Part shown: positions 43,120 to 51,152 of the stretch, piece after piece | Layout of the letters: each line of letters opens with the position of its first letter | Numbering within the stretch: position 1 is the first letter of the stretch | DNA from: Streptomyces sp. NBC_00224 | GTDB lineage: Bacteria; Actinomycetota; Actinomycetes; Streptomycetales; Streptomycetaceae | Assembly (NCBI RefSeq): GCF_041435195.1 | Contig: NZ_CP108106.1 | Span: 5,619,501-5,683,500 of the forward strand | DNA length: 64,000 bases | Direction: 5' to 3' | Program-made: the position numbers and the translations under genes | The notes under the pieces: generated by a model | The model's input: only the letters and a program-made list of their open reading frames with translations | Told to the model about the DNA's origin: nothing | Database searches by the model: none

Positions 43120-43839
43120 ATGCGTGTGAAGGCGACTGGACCTGCCGTGCTGATGGCGGCGTCGGCGCTGCTCCTCACCACCGCGTGCGGCTCGTCGGGC
43201 GGCGGCTCCGACGGCAAGGCCTCCGCGCCCGCCGCCAAGGGCTCCTCGGCGGCCGCGCGGACCGGGCTCCAGCGGGCGGCCCTCGAACAGGGCGACGTGC
43301 CCGGCTACCAGGTCTCCGCCGACACCACCGCCCAGGGCCGGGCCCGCCCGCAGGCCGACCGCAAGCCGTGCCAGCCGCTCGCCGACATCATGGGCGACGA
43401 GCCGAACCCGCAGGCACGCGAGACCGTCAACCGGGGCCTGGGCTCCCAGCGCAAACTCGGCCTCGCGGTCGCGGCGTCGCTCAGTACGTACGCGCGCCCC
43501 GAAGCCGGGAAGCTGATCAAGGACCTGCGCGCGGCGGTCGCCGCCTGCCCGGGCTTCAAGGCCGAGCTGGGCGGGACGAGCTCCACGTACGCGCGCGTGA
43601 AGGCGCGGCCGTACCGGATCGGCGGTGACGAGTCGGTGAGCTGGTCCGCGTCGTCCACGCAGGTGAACGTGGAGACGCCGGTCCACATCGTGGTGGTGCG
43701 CCAGGGCGCCACGATCGTACGGTTCATGACGATCAACCTCGGCGCGCCGGTCCAGGGCAGGGCCCAGGAGCTGGTGGAGGTGCCGAGGGACGTGGCGGAC
43801 AAGCAGCTGGAGAAGGTGCGCCGCGTGCTGGGTTCCTAG
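43120..43839 (+). CDS. Lipoprotein of unknown function
   Basis: The protein has 239 residues from ATG 43120 (AGGG upstream); GTG 43102 is an alternative. The signal peptide VLMAASALLLTTAC ends in a lipobox. The mature part has a Ser/Gly/Ala linker, then a domain with two Cys (RKPCQPLAD and AVAACPGF) likely to form a disulfide, and a C-terminal beta-rich half (VHIVVVRQGATIVRFMTINLG). It resembles sensor-type lipoproteins common in Streptomyces. No partner is adjacent. Confidence 0.8.
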   Translation: MRVKATGPAVLMAASALLLTTACGSSGGGSDGKASAPAAKGSSAAARTGLQRAALEQGDVPGYQVSADTTAQGRARPQADRKPCQPLADIMGDEPNPQARETVNRGLGSQRKLGLAVAASLSTYARPEAGKLIKDLRAAVAACPGFKAELGGTSSTYARVKARPYRIGGDESVSWSASSTQVNVETPVHIVVVRQGATIVRFMTINLGAPVQGRAQELVEVPRDVADKQLEKVRRVLGS

Positions 43840-43858
43840 TGCCGGGCCCTGAAAGGGG

Positions 43859-44068
43859 TCACCAGGCGGTGCTGGGGGTGCTGTGGCCCTTCTCGTTCGG
43901 GAAGAGGATCCACAGCGCGATGTAGAGCAGGAACTGGGGGCCCGGCAGCAGGCACGAGAGCACGAAGATCACGCGCATCGTGGTGGCCGAGGTGCCGAAG
44001 CGCCGTGCCAGCGCCGCGCACACGCCGCCGATCATCCGTCCGTCGCGGGGGCGGGCAAGGGTGGCCAT
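43859..44068 (-). CDS. PspC-domain small membrane protein
   Basis: The protein has 69 residues from ATG 44068 (AAGGAG upstream). PspC family hallmarks are RPRDGRMIGGVCAALARRFG followed by a single helix VIFVLSCLLPGPQFLLYIALWILFP and a basic/Ser tail. PspC domains sit in the membrane and act in envelope-stress responses. It is encoded separately from the VanZ-like gene 77 bp upstream on the same strand. Confidence 0.88.
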   Translation of the reverse strand: MATLARPRDGRMIGGVCAALARRFGTSATTMRVIFVLSCLLPGPQFLLYIALWILFPNEKGHSTPSTAW

Positions 44069-44145
44069 GAGGTGCTCCTTCGGGTCCGGGAGGTCTGTGC
44101 TCCGATGCCTCAATGCTGCCGCCCCGAACCGGGCAAAGCGTCGGG

Positions 44146-44685
44146 CTACGGGGCGATCCCGACCCTGGGAATCGTCGGGGTACGACCCTGAGCCGCCGGT
44201 ACGGGGACGTCGTCCCGGTCCTGGCGCCGCCGCAGCGCGAGCCGCCCGGCGGGCACCACGGCGATGTGGGCGAACGCCGCGCCCGCCGTGTTCAGGAGCA
44301 GCGCGTCCACATCGGCCACCTGCCCCGGCACGGAGGTCTGCAGCAGGGCGATGCCGAGCGAGACGAGTGCGGCGGCGGCGGTCGTACGGAGCAGGGAGCC
44401 CACCGGCGAGACGACGAGCCGCCCCCCGACCAGCGGCAGCAGCACGCCGAGCGGGGCGAGCAGCAGCAGCCCCTCCCCGATGCGGAGCGCGGCCTCCAGG
44501 GACCCCAGCGCCAGGTCGGCGCGGATTCCGGCGAGCGGGGTGAGGTTGGGTGCGGTCACCCACATGACGTCGCGTGGGCGCAGTGTGAGCCACGCGACGA
44601 GCGCCATGTGCGCGAGAAGGAGAGCGCAGCCCGCCGCGCGGTACCGGATGGCGGCGCTGCCGCCCACACCATGACGCTGTAGCAC
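44146..44685 (-). CDS. VanZ-like membrane protein
   Basis: The protein has about 179 residues with four or five hydrophobic segments: GCALLLAHMALVAWLTLRP, the region LLLLAPLGVLLPLVGG, TTAAAALVSLGIALLQ and LLLNTAGAAFAHIAVVP. The layout and motif NTxGAxxA match the VanZ-like family, a teicoplanin-resistance-related fold of unclear function. GTG 44685 or GTG 44667 is the start; both fall just before the first helix. The basic Arg-rich tail is cytoplasmic. Confidence 0.75.
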   Translation of the reverse strand: MLQRHGVGGSAAIRYRAAGCALLLAHMALVAWLTLRPRDVMWVTAPNLTPLAGIRADLALGSLEAALRIGEGLLLLAPLGVLLPLVGGRLVVSPVGSLLRTTAAAALVSLGIALLQTSVPGQVADVDALLLNTAGAAFAHIAVVPAGRLALRRRQDRDDVPVPAAQGRTPTIPRVGIAP

Positions 44686-44749
44686 GCCCCCCAAGACGCG
44701 CGGGGCGCCGCGATCGGTTCCGCGATTGTCTGCGGCGGTGGTGGGTGCG

Positions 44750-44897
44750 CGTTCGTCTGCGGGCCGGTGGGGGCTGGTCGCGCAGTTCCCCGCGCCCCTC
44801 AAACGCCGCTGCGCGGCATCCCCTGGGCGCCCCGAAGGGGCGCATCCAGGGGCGCGGGGAACTGCGCGACCAGCCACAGTCGGCCCGCAGACGAACG
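44750..44897. repeat. Long inverted repeat (intergenic palindrome family, copy 2)
   Basis: Arms 44750-44799 and 44848-44897 are nearly perfect complements. Each contains CGTTCGTCTGCGGGCC at the outside and GCGCAGTTCCCCGCGCCCCT at the inside. A smaller hairpin (GGGCGCCCCGAAGGGGCGC) sits in the loop. There is no coding sequence in 44686-44956. Confidence 0.88.
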
Positions 44898-44956
44898 GGG
44901 TCCGGGGGTGCAGCCCCCGGGAAGCGAGCCTCCACCCCCACCCACCCCCGGAGGGT

Positions 44957-45592
44957 TCAGGGAACGGGCGGGGTGGGGGAGCTCCCGGTGGGACGCAGCG
45001 CGTCGCCCAGCGTCGGGGACGAGTCCGGCCGGGTCTTCATCTCCGCCGTGCACGCGTACCCCCGCGCCGGATCCTCCCCGGGCCCCCCGAGCACCACCTG
45101 CTGCCCCCCGGACGACGTCGGCGTGTTCTCCGCGTACGTACAGACGATCTGCGACAGAGCCAGGGCCGGAAGGTCCTCCGGGCGGCGCGAGAGCCGCAGG
45201 GCACCCGAAGGGTCGCCCTTGCGCGCGGCCGTCACCGTCAGAGGACCCCGCACGTCCGTCGTGTACCCGGCCGCCTTCTCGTCCCCCGCCGGCGTGACCT
45301 CCAGCTCCGTGAGCAGCGCCTCGGCGAACCGGAGGCGGTCGGCCGAGGCCCGGCCCTCCGGGATCCGCACCGACCGCTCGGCCGACACCAGCTGCGCCCC
45401 GCACACCAGATAGACCCGGACGGTGACGCCCTCGAACTGAGGGGTCACCGAGTTCCCCGGCACCTCGCATGGCACCCGGGACGGCGCGGGCCCCGCGTCC
45501 ACCGGGACCGCCGTGGGCCGGATGCCGCACCCGGTCAGAGTGGCGCCGAGCGCCAGCAGGGCGAGCGCACCGCCCGACAGCCGTACCCTCAC
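44957..45592 (-). CDS. AfsQ-linked lipoprotein
   Basis: The protein has 211 residues. The lipobox is ALGATLTGC. The mature part has four further Cys (VPCEVPG, YLVCGAQ, QIVCTYAE, GYACTAEM), probably two disulfides, and a GerM-like ligand-binding region (RFAEALLTELEVTPAGDEKAAGYTT). Its GTG overlaps the afsQ2 stop (GTGA), so it is the third gene of the afsQ1-afsQ2 operon. It may present the signal to the AfsQ2 sensor outside the membrane; this is inferred from position and topology. Confidence 0.82.
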   Translation of the reverse strand: MRVRLSGGALALLALGATLTGCGIRPTAVPVDAGPAPSRVPCEVPGNSVTPQFEGVTVRVYLVCGAQLVSAERSVRIPEGRASADRLRFAEALLTELEVTPAGDEKAAGYTTDVRGPLTVTAARKGDPSGALRLSRRPEDLPALALSQIVCTYAENTPTSSGGQQVVLGGPGEDPARGYACTAEMKTRPDSSPTLGDALRPTGSSPTPPVP

Positions 45593-47079
45593 GCCTCCTC
45601 ACCCCCGTCGAGCGGCAGCCGCAGCACGAACACCGCGCCGCCCTCGGGCGAGTTCGCGGCCGTGATGTCACCGCCGTGGATGTGGGCGTTCTCCATCGCG
45701 ATGGAGAGGCCCAGGCCGCTGCCCTCGGAGCGGGGCCGGGACGCGCTCGCCTTGTAGAAGCGGTCGAACACGTGCGGCAGCACCTCCTCCGGGATGCCGG
45801 GCCCGTGGTCCCGTACCGAGATCACCAGCTCCTCGCCCTCCACCCGCACCGAGACCCGTACCGGGGAGCCGCCGTGCTTGAGCGCGTTCCCGATCAGGTT
45901 GGCCAGGATCACGTCCAGGCGGCGCGGGTCGAGCCGCGCCATGATGCCGCGTTCGGCGTCCAGGTCCACCGCGTCCAGCCAGGCCCGCGCGTCGATGCAC
46001 GCGGTGATCTGGTCGGCGATCTCCACGTTGTCCACGACGAGCCTGGCCGTACCGGCGTCGAAGCGCGTGACCTCCATCAGATTCTCGACCAGGACGTTCA
46101 GCCGCCGCGTCTCGGAGACCACCAGCTGCACGGCCGGCGCGATCATCGGGTCGAGGCTGTCCGCCTCGTCCTCCAGGACCTCGGTGACGGCGGTCAGCGC
46201 GGTCAGCGGCGTACGCAGCTCGTGGGACATGTCCGCGACGAACCGGCGGCTCGCCTCCTCCCGCGCGCTCATGTCGCTGACCTTCTTCTCCAGGCTCTCG
46301 GCCGTCTTGTTGAACGTCCGCGACAGATCGGCCAGTTCGTCCGTGCCCGAGACCCGCAGCCGGGTGTCGAGCTTGCCCTCGCCCAGCTGGCGGGCCGCGT
46401 CGCCGAGCCGTTGCACCGGCCGCAGCACGGTCGTCGCGGCGGCCTGCGCGAGCAGCGCGGAGCCGAGCAGCGCGAGCCCGGTGGCGATGCCCAGCGACCA
46501 GGCCAGCGAGTTGAGGTCCTGGCGCTCCTGGTCGAGCGAGGCGAGCATGTAGCCGGTGGCGCCGCCCCCGATGATCTTCGTGCCGCCCACCAGGTACGGC
46601 TTCCCGCGCAGGGTCCGGCGCTGCCAGAACAGGTGGTACGGATAGTCGTTGCTGTCCGTGACCTTCTGCTTCTTGTTCACCGCCTCCTGGAGCGAGCCGG
46701 GCACGTCGTCCAGGGTGAAGCGGTCCACGTCGGACGCCCCGACGATCGGCTTGCCCGGGTCGCGCTGGTCCACCAGGAGCACCTGGTAGCCGGAGCTGAC
46801 GTGGTAGCCGGAGCGGCTGCTGGCCGCCATCTGCTGCGCGGTCGTCTGCAGATCGCGGGCGGTCGGCCGGAGCGGCAGCGAGGCGGCCCGGTTCTGCATC
46901 TCCTGCCGGAAGTCGCCGAGCGCCGCGTCCTGGGTGCGCACGAGCACGGCCTCGCGGTTGAGCCAGTACGCGATCCCCGACGCGGAGACGGCGGCGGTCA
47001 GCGCGACGAGCGCGAACACGACGACCAGACGCAGGCGCAGGCTGGTCCAGCGGAGGCCGGCGAGTATCGCCTTCTTCAC
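45589..47079 (-). CDS. afsQ2: AfsQ2 sensor histidine kinase
   Basis: The protein has 496 residues. The first helix is at 17-40. An extracytoplasmic sensor domain of about 150 residues follows, then the second helix at 195-216 (LGIATGLALLGSALLAQAA). Next come HAMP (LGDAARQLGEGKLDTRLRVSGTDELADL), the phosphoacceptor FVADMSHELRTPLTAL with His286, and HATPase with NALKHG, DHGPGIP and GSGLGLSIA. It is the kinase of the AfsQ1/Q2 two-component pair, which in S. coelicolor controls antibiotic production in response to nitrogen/glutamate. Assignment rests on the operon order with sigQ. Confidence 0.92.
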   Translation of the reverse strand: MKKAILAGLRWTSLRLRLVVVFALVALTAAVSASGIAYWLNREAVLVRTQDAALGDFRQEMQNRAASLPLRPTARDLQTTAQQMAASSRSGYHVSSGYQVLLVDQRDPGKPIVGASDVDRFTLDDVPGSLQEAVNKKQKVTDSNDYPYHLFWQRRTLRGKPYLVGGTKIIGGGATGYMLASLDQERQDLNSLAWSLGIATGLALLGSALLAQAAATTVLRPVQRLGDAARQLGEGKLDTRLRVSGTDELADLSRTFNKTAESLEKKVSDMSAREEASRRFVADMSHELRTPLTALTAVTEVLEDEADSLDPMIAPAVQLVVSETRRLNVLVENLMEVTRFDAGTARLVVDNVEIADQITACIDARAWLDAVDLDAERGIMARLDPRRLDVILANLIGNALKHGGSPVRVSVRVEGEELVISVRDHGPGIPEEVLPHVFDRFYKASASRPRSEGSGLGLSIAMENAHIHGGDITAANSPEGGAVFVLRLPLDGGEEA

Positions 47080-47128
47080 GTTCCGAATCGCTGCTTTCTT
47101 GGGTTCATCTCGGGAGGGGCGCCCATGG

Positions 47129-47806
47129 TCACGACGGGGTGTCGAGGCGGTAGCCCACCCCGCGCACGGTACGGATCAGCGTGGGGGACGACGGTACGTC
47201 CTCGACCTTGGCCCGCAGCCGCTGCACGCACGCGTCGACCAGGCGGGAGTCGCCCAGGTAGTCGTGTTCCCACACCAGGCGCAGCAGCTGCTGGCGGGAC
47301 AGCGCCTGTCCGGGCCGCCGGCTCAGCTCCAGGAGCAACCGCAGCTCGGTGGGCGTCAGTTGCAGGTCCTCGCCGGCCTTGGTGACCGTCATCGCGGCGC
47401 GGTCGATCACCACATTGCCGAACGTGGCCGAGTCGGTGGCCTCGCGCTCGCCCCGGCGCAGCACCGCGCGGATCCGGGCGTCGAGCACCCGGCCCTGCAC
47501 CGGCTTCACCACGTAGTCGTCGGCGCCGGACTCCAGGCCGACCACCACGTCGATGTCGTCGCTGCGCGCGGTCAGCAGGATGATCGGCAGCTGGTCCGTG
47601 CGCCGGATACGGCGGCAAACCTCGAAGCCGTCGATCCCGGGCAGCATCACATCCAGCACGACCAGATCCGGCCGCTGCTCACGGAGCAGCTTCAGGCCGT
47701 CCTCTCCCGTCGCCGCGGTGGCCACACGGTGGCCCTGGCGGGACAGGGAGAGTTCGAGCGCCGTGCGGATGGCGTCGTCGTCCTCGATCAGCAACAGGAA
47801 AGGCAC
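47129..47806 (-). CDS. afsQ1: AfsQ1 response regulator (OmpR/PhoB type)
   Basis: The receiver domain is LLLIEDDDAIRTALELSL with phospho-Asp in LVVLDVMLPGIDG, then ILLTARSDD and DDYVVKPV. The winged-helix effector contains LTPTELRLLLELSRRPGQALSRQQLLRLVW and LIRTVRGVGYRL. With the GTG at 47806 the protein has 225 residues and the acceptor is Asp52, matching the length and acceptor known for AfsQ1. The ATG at 47815 would add three residues. It binds GTnAC-N6-GTnAC sites; one lies between it and sigQ. Confidence 0.92.
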   Translation of the reverse strand: MPFLLLIEDDDAIRTALELSLSRQGHRVATAATGEDGLKLLREQRPDLVVLDVMLPGIDGFEVCRRIRRTDQLPIILLTARSDDIDVVVGLESGADDYVVKPVQGRVLDARIRAVLRRGEREATDSATFGNVVIDRAAMTVTKAGEDLQLTPTELRLLLELSRRPGQALSRQQLLRLVWEHDYLGDSRLVDACVQRLRAKVEDVPSSPTLIRTVRGVGYRLDTPS

Positions 47807-47885
47807 GGAGGTCATTCTGGCCCATGGGGGAGCGGAGTTCGACCTCCCGTGGACATCGCCCCTTCTCCACTGTCCACAGCCCGCT

Positions 47886-47901
47886 GTGACAGGCCTGTGA
47901 C
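47886..47901. promoter_or_regulatory. AfsQ1 box between afsQ1 and sigQ
   Basis: GTGAC-AGGCCT-GTGAC fits exactly the GTnAC-N6-GTnAC direct repeat described for AfsQ1. It lies 80 bp upstream of afsQ1 and 85 bp upstream of sigQ, so it could serve autoregulation and activation of sigQ. Confidence 0.8.
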
Positions 47902-47986
47902 AGTCGTCGGACACCGCGATGAAACTGGCCGGGCAGAGTCTTCCTCGTACCGACCGAAACAAGACTCCACCGACGGGGGGCGCGAG

Positions 47987-48736
47987 ATGAACGCACTGCA
48001 CAGCACCACCTCAAGCGCAGTTGTCACGCGTCTCCACGACGTCGTGCGGAGCGAGAAGTCCGGTGCCGTGAGCGGACGGGGGTGCGCTCGCGGCACCGGG
48101 CGTCAGCACCAGACGTACATGACGGTGCTCGACGCGGTGCCGGTCTCGCCCTTCAAGGGCGTGGGGACCAGCGGGGATGCGGCGTACGGGGAGGCCACGG
48201 GGGAGCGCTCCGGGTCCGAGGCGGAGTTCACCGCCTATGTGCAGGAGCGCAGGGCCTCCCTGTACGCCACCGCCTACCACCTGACCGGCGACCGGTTCGA
48301 GGCCGAGGACCTGCTGCAGAGCGCACTGTTCTCGACCTACCGGGCCTGGGACCGGATCAGCGACAAGGCCGCGGTCGGGGGCTACCTCCGCCGCACCATG
48401 ACCAACCTCCACATCAGCGCGTGGCGCCGCCGCAAGCTGAACGAGTACCCGACCGAGGAGCTGCCGGAGACGGCGGGCGACACGGACGCGATGCGCGGCA
48501 CGGAGCTGCGCGCGGTGCTCTGGCAGGCGCTGGCGCGACTGCCCGAAATGCAGCGCACGATGCTGGTCCTGCGGTACTACGAGGGCCGTACGGACCCCGA
48601 GATCGCGGACATACTGGACATCAGTGTCGGCACGGTGAAGTCGAGCATCTGGCGGTCGCTCCGCCGGCTGCGCGAGGACAACGTCCTCGCCTTCGGCCGT
48701 GACGAGGAAGAGTCCTTCGGCGAGCTCGTGGCCTGA
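47987..48736 (+). CDS. sigQ: Sigma factor SigQ (ECF/SigE-like)
   Basis: The protein has 249 residues. After an 80-residue variable N-terminus, region 2 is EFTAYVQERRASLYATAYHLTGDRFEAEDLLQSALFSTYRAWDRI and GGYLRRTMTNLHISAWRRRK. Region 4 is ALARLPEMQRTMLVLRYYEGRTDPEIADILDISVGTVKSSIWRSLRRLR. It is divergent from afsQ1, with an AfsQ1 box between. In S. coelicolor SigQ counters the AfsQ1 effect on antibiotic genes. The ATG at 47987 follows a G-run. A terminator with a T-tract closes it. Confidence 0.92.
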   Translation: MNALHSTTSSAVVTRLHDVVRSEKSGAVSGRGCARGTGRQHQTYMTVLDAVPVSPFKGVGTSGDAAYGEATGERSGSEAEFTAYVQERRASLYATAYHLTGDRFEAEDLLQSALFSTYRAWDRISDKAAVGGYLRRTMTNLHISAWRRRKLNEYPTEELPETAGDTDAMRGTELRAVLWQALARLPEMQRTMLVLRYYEGRTDPEIADILDISVGTVKSSIWRSLRRLREDNVLAFGRDEEESFGELVA

Positions 48737-48844
48737 AGGTCTGGCCGGCGGTGGCAGCCGCCGGAGTGCGGGGATGCAGGGGGGAACGTACGGGGGCCGG
48801 CGTCTCGGGGGATACGTCGGGCGTACGGGTAACGGGGGAACAGG

Positions 48845-48882
48845 GCGGGACCGACGGGGCCGGGGGGCCCACTCGGTCCCGC
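48845..48882. terminator. Terminator after sigQ, shared with kinase gene
   Basis: GCGGGACCGA (48845-48854) pairs with 48873-48882, with a G-rich loop, followed by TTTTT at 48883-48887. It is placed between converging genes. Confidence 0.75.
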
Positions 48883-48886
48883 TTTT

Positions 48887-49588
48887 TCACACCCGCGCCG
48901 CGGGCGCGGCCACGCACCGCCCCGCTGCGGCCGCGGCGAGGCGGCCGAGCGCCTCCTCCTTGCCGCACGGGTGCGCGCCCAGCGCGGCCTGGCGCGCCAC
49001 GATCCCGCGCTCGGCCCGCATCAGCCGCCACCCCCGCCGCAACAGGAACGGCACCGACTTGCGCCCCTCCTTGAGGTCGCGCGCGAGGCGGCGCCGGAAC
49101 GTGGTCGAGGGCCGCCCGCGCAGACAGAGGGCGTCGGCGAGCACACCGTGCTCCCGCAGGCGCGTCACGATGTCCGCCGCGAAGATCCCCTCCGCGACGA
49201 ACAGCGGCGTGCGGTCGATGCCGAACAGGCTCGTCCCGGTCCGCGAGCTGGTGGCGATGTCGTACTCCGGTACGGCCGTACGCCCCGTACGGCACAGCTC
49301 GACGACGGCCGCCACCGCCGCGTCGGCGTCCCAGGACTGCGGGGAGTCCCAGTCGATGTCCGGCGAGCCGGGCACACGCGGCAGGGTCGGGTCGCCGTCC
49401 TCCTTGTAGAAGTCGTCCAGGCGCAGCACGGGCAGGCCCGTGCGGGCGGCGAGCGACGACTTTCCGGAACCGGAGGGGCCCGTGAGGAGAACGACGCGTG
49501 TCGGGATGGCGTGTGCGGTCACGGGACACCAGTCTGAGGCATCCACCCGGGAGGTGGACCACTCGGGGAGCCCGTTGGTATCGAGCAT
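48887..49588 (-). CDS. Uridine kinase-like P-loop kinase
   Basis: The protein has 233 residues. Walker A is VVLLTGPSGSGKSSLAA, followed by LPVLRLDDFYKEDGDPTLP, the DDFY motif of uridine/phosphoribulokinase-like enzymes, and FVAEGIFAADIV. The C-terminal half has Arg-rich helices (FRRRLARDLKEGRKS). It would phosphorylate uridine or a related small molecule, which would fit the nucleoside genes nearby, though no nucleoside operator precedes it. Start choices are ATG 49588 (GAGG upstream) or GTG 49522, just before the P-loop. Confidence 0.8.
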   Translation of the reverse strand: MLDTNGLPEWSTSRVDASDWCPVTAHAIPTRVVLLTGPSGSGKSSLAARTGLPVLRLDDFYKEDGDPTLPRVPGSPDIDWDSPQSWDADAAVAAVVELCRTGRTAVPEYDIATSSRTGTSLFGIDRTPLFVAEGIFAADIVTRLREHGVLADALCLRGRPSTTFRRRLARDLKEGRKSVPFLLRRGWRLMRAERGIVARQAALGAHPCGKEEALGRLAAAAAGRCVAAPAARV

Positions 49589-49641
49589 CACACCTCAACT
49601 ACGCTGCGTGCTCGCACCGATACGTAGGAGAGTGGGACGAC

Positions 49642-50061
49642 ATGGCACGAAACCAAGCCGGCGGGGCCCGTCGCGGCCGTGTGCTGCTGCGCGCCGGGCT
49701 CACCGCGACCGCCGCGGGGGCCGCGCTGGCCGGGGCCACGGGCGCGGCCCAGGCGGCCCCCGGCCCGGCCGGGATGGTCGGGCAGGCCGTCGCGGACCCC
49801 GGGGTCGCGGTGGACGGCCCGACACGCTCCGTGACGGGGGACCTGTCGGCCGGGCTGACCAACGGTCTCGCCCCGGCCAAGACGCTCAGCCTCAACCCGT
49901 TCGCCAAGACCCCGGTGGACCCGTTGGACAACGCGGTGGGCACCCAGATCGCGGACTTCAAGCCGGTCTCGACGGCGATCGCGACGGCCCCGCTGCACGA
50001 GAGCGGCGCCCTCAAGGACTTCCCCCTGATCGGCACGGCCACCCGCCTGCTCCCGGGCTGA
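49642..50061 (+). CDS. Small secreted protein
   Basis: The protein has 139 residues from ATG 49642 with AGGAG upstream. The long, Arg-rich Sec signal is VLLRAGLTATAAGAALAGATGAAQAA with an AQA cleavage site. The mature part is acidic/neutral and Pro/Thr/Ala-rich, without cysteine (TGDLSAGLTNGLAPAKTLSLNPFAKTP; end PLIGTATRLLPG). Its style matches the protein at 42654. The function is unknown. Confidence 0.78.
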   Translation: MARNQAGGARRGRVLLRAGLTATAAGAALAGATGAAQAAPGPAGMVGQAVADPGVAVDGPTRSVTGDLSAGLTNGLAPAKTLSLNPFAKTPVDPLDNAVGTQIADFKPVSTAIATAPLHESGALKDFPLIGTATRLLPG

Positions 50062-50072
50062 CCCCGAACAAT

Positions 50073-50112
50073 CCGAACGGCGCCACGGGTGGGGGCCCGG
50101 GGCGCCGTTCGG
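50073..50112 (+). terminator. Hairpin terminator after secreted protein gene
   Basis: CCGAACGGCGCC (50073-50084) pairs perfectly with 50101-50112 over a G-rich loop. Confidence 0.75.
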
Positions 50113-50240
50113 GGTACTTGAGGGGCGCGGTGAACTGGGCTGATTCGGTGCACCCCCTAGGGGCGCGGGGCTGTGACATTTGCGGCTCCGCCGCGTGGGC
50201 GCGAGCCCCCCCACCGGCCCGCAGACGAACCCCGGGCGAC
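50113..50240. repeat. Degenerate intergenic palindrome (copy 3)
   Basis: Remnants of the same family as at 44750: AGGGGCGCGGTGAACTG, AGGGGCGCGGGGCTGTGAC, a GCGGCTCCGCCGC hairpin and the border GGCCCGCAGACGAAC. The arms no longer pair over their full length. Confidence 0.65.
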
Positions 50241-51152
50241 CTAGTACGCGGAGCCGGACGCGCCCAGCGATCCCGTCGGATGCCAGACCGTCTTGGTCTC
50301 CAGGAACGCGGTCATCCGGTGCGTACCCGGAGCCGCGGACCAGTCGGCCGCGGCGGGCCGCAGCACGCGCTTGAGGTTGTCGGCTGCGGCGATCTCCAAC
50401 TCCTTGGCCAGCACCTCGTCCGCACCCGCCAGGTCGATCGCGTTGACGTCCTGGTGGGCCGCCAGGTGCGGGCCCATCTCCGAAGCCTTGCCGGACAGGA
50501 TGTTGACAACGCCACCCGGCAGATCGGACGTGGCCAGCACCTCGCCCAGGGACAGGGCGGGCAGCGGGGCCTTCTCCGAGGCGATCACCACGGCCGTGTT
50601 GCCGGTGGCGATCACCGGGGCGATCACCGAGACCAGCCCCAGGAAGGACGAGTCCTGCGGGGCGAGGACCGTCACGACGCCCGTCGGCTCCGGCGTGGAC
50701 AGGTTGAAGTACGGACCCGCCACCGGGTTCGCGCCGCCCACGATCTGGGCGATCTTGTCGGTCCAGCCCGCGTACCAGACCCAGCGGTCGATCGCCGCGT
50801 CGACGACCGCGGCGGCCTTCGACTTGGACAGACCCTCCGCCTCGCCCACTTCCCGTACGAACTGCTCGCGGCGGCCCTCCAGCATCTCGGCGACGCGGTA
50901 GAGGACCTGGCCCCGGTTGTACGCGGTCGCGCCCGACCAGCCGCCGAACGCCTTGCGGGCGGCGACGACCGCGTCACGCGCGTCCTTGCGGGAGGACAGG
51001 GGAGCGTTCGCCAGCCACTTGCCCTTGGAGTCGCTCACCTCGTACACCCGGCCGCTCTCGGAGCGGGGGAACTTGCCCCCGACGTACAGCTTGTAGGTCT
51101 TGAAGACGTTGAGACGCGTCGCGGACGCCGTGGACGCAGAAGACTCAGACAT
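50241..51152 (-). CDS. Truncated aldehyde dehydrogenase-like protein (non-catalytic ALDH16-type half)
   Basis: The protein has 303 residues from ATG 51152, overlapping the end of the upstream ALDH gene by eight bases. It matches the NAD-binding half of aldehyde dehydrogenases (KTYKLYVGGKFPRSESG, ARKAFGGWSGATAYNRGQVLYRVAEML, GVVTVLAPQDSSFLGLVSVIAPVIATGNTAVV, DLPGGVVNILSG). It lacks both the ELGGK Glu motif and the catalytic Cys region. The ends are not ragged, so this looks like a stable product, not a decaying gene. In ALDH16 proteins a full ALDH domain is fused to just such a short second one; here they are two coupled genes. Confidence 0.85.
   Translation of the reverse strand: MSESSASTASATRLNVFKTYKLYVGGKFPRSESGRVYEVSDSKGKWLANAPLSSRKDARDAVVAARKAFGGWSGATAYNRGQVLYRVAEMLEGRREQFVREVGEAEGLSKSKAAAVVDAAIDRWVWYAGWTDKIAQIVGGANPVAGPYFNLSTPEPTGVVTVLAPQDSSFLGLVSVIAPVIATGNTAVVIASEKAPLPALSLGEVLATSDLPGGVVNILSGKASEMGPHLAAHQDVNAIDLAGADEVLAKELEIAAADNLKRVLRPAAADWSAAPGTHRMTAFLETKTVWHPTGSLGASGSAY

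Noticed and set aside
44750-44897. Possible riboswitch or structured RNA because of the strong hairpin
   Set aside because: The same palindrome appears at four other intergenic places next to unrelated genes and in varying orientation, so it is a repeat family and not a gene-specific leader.
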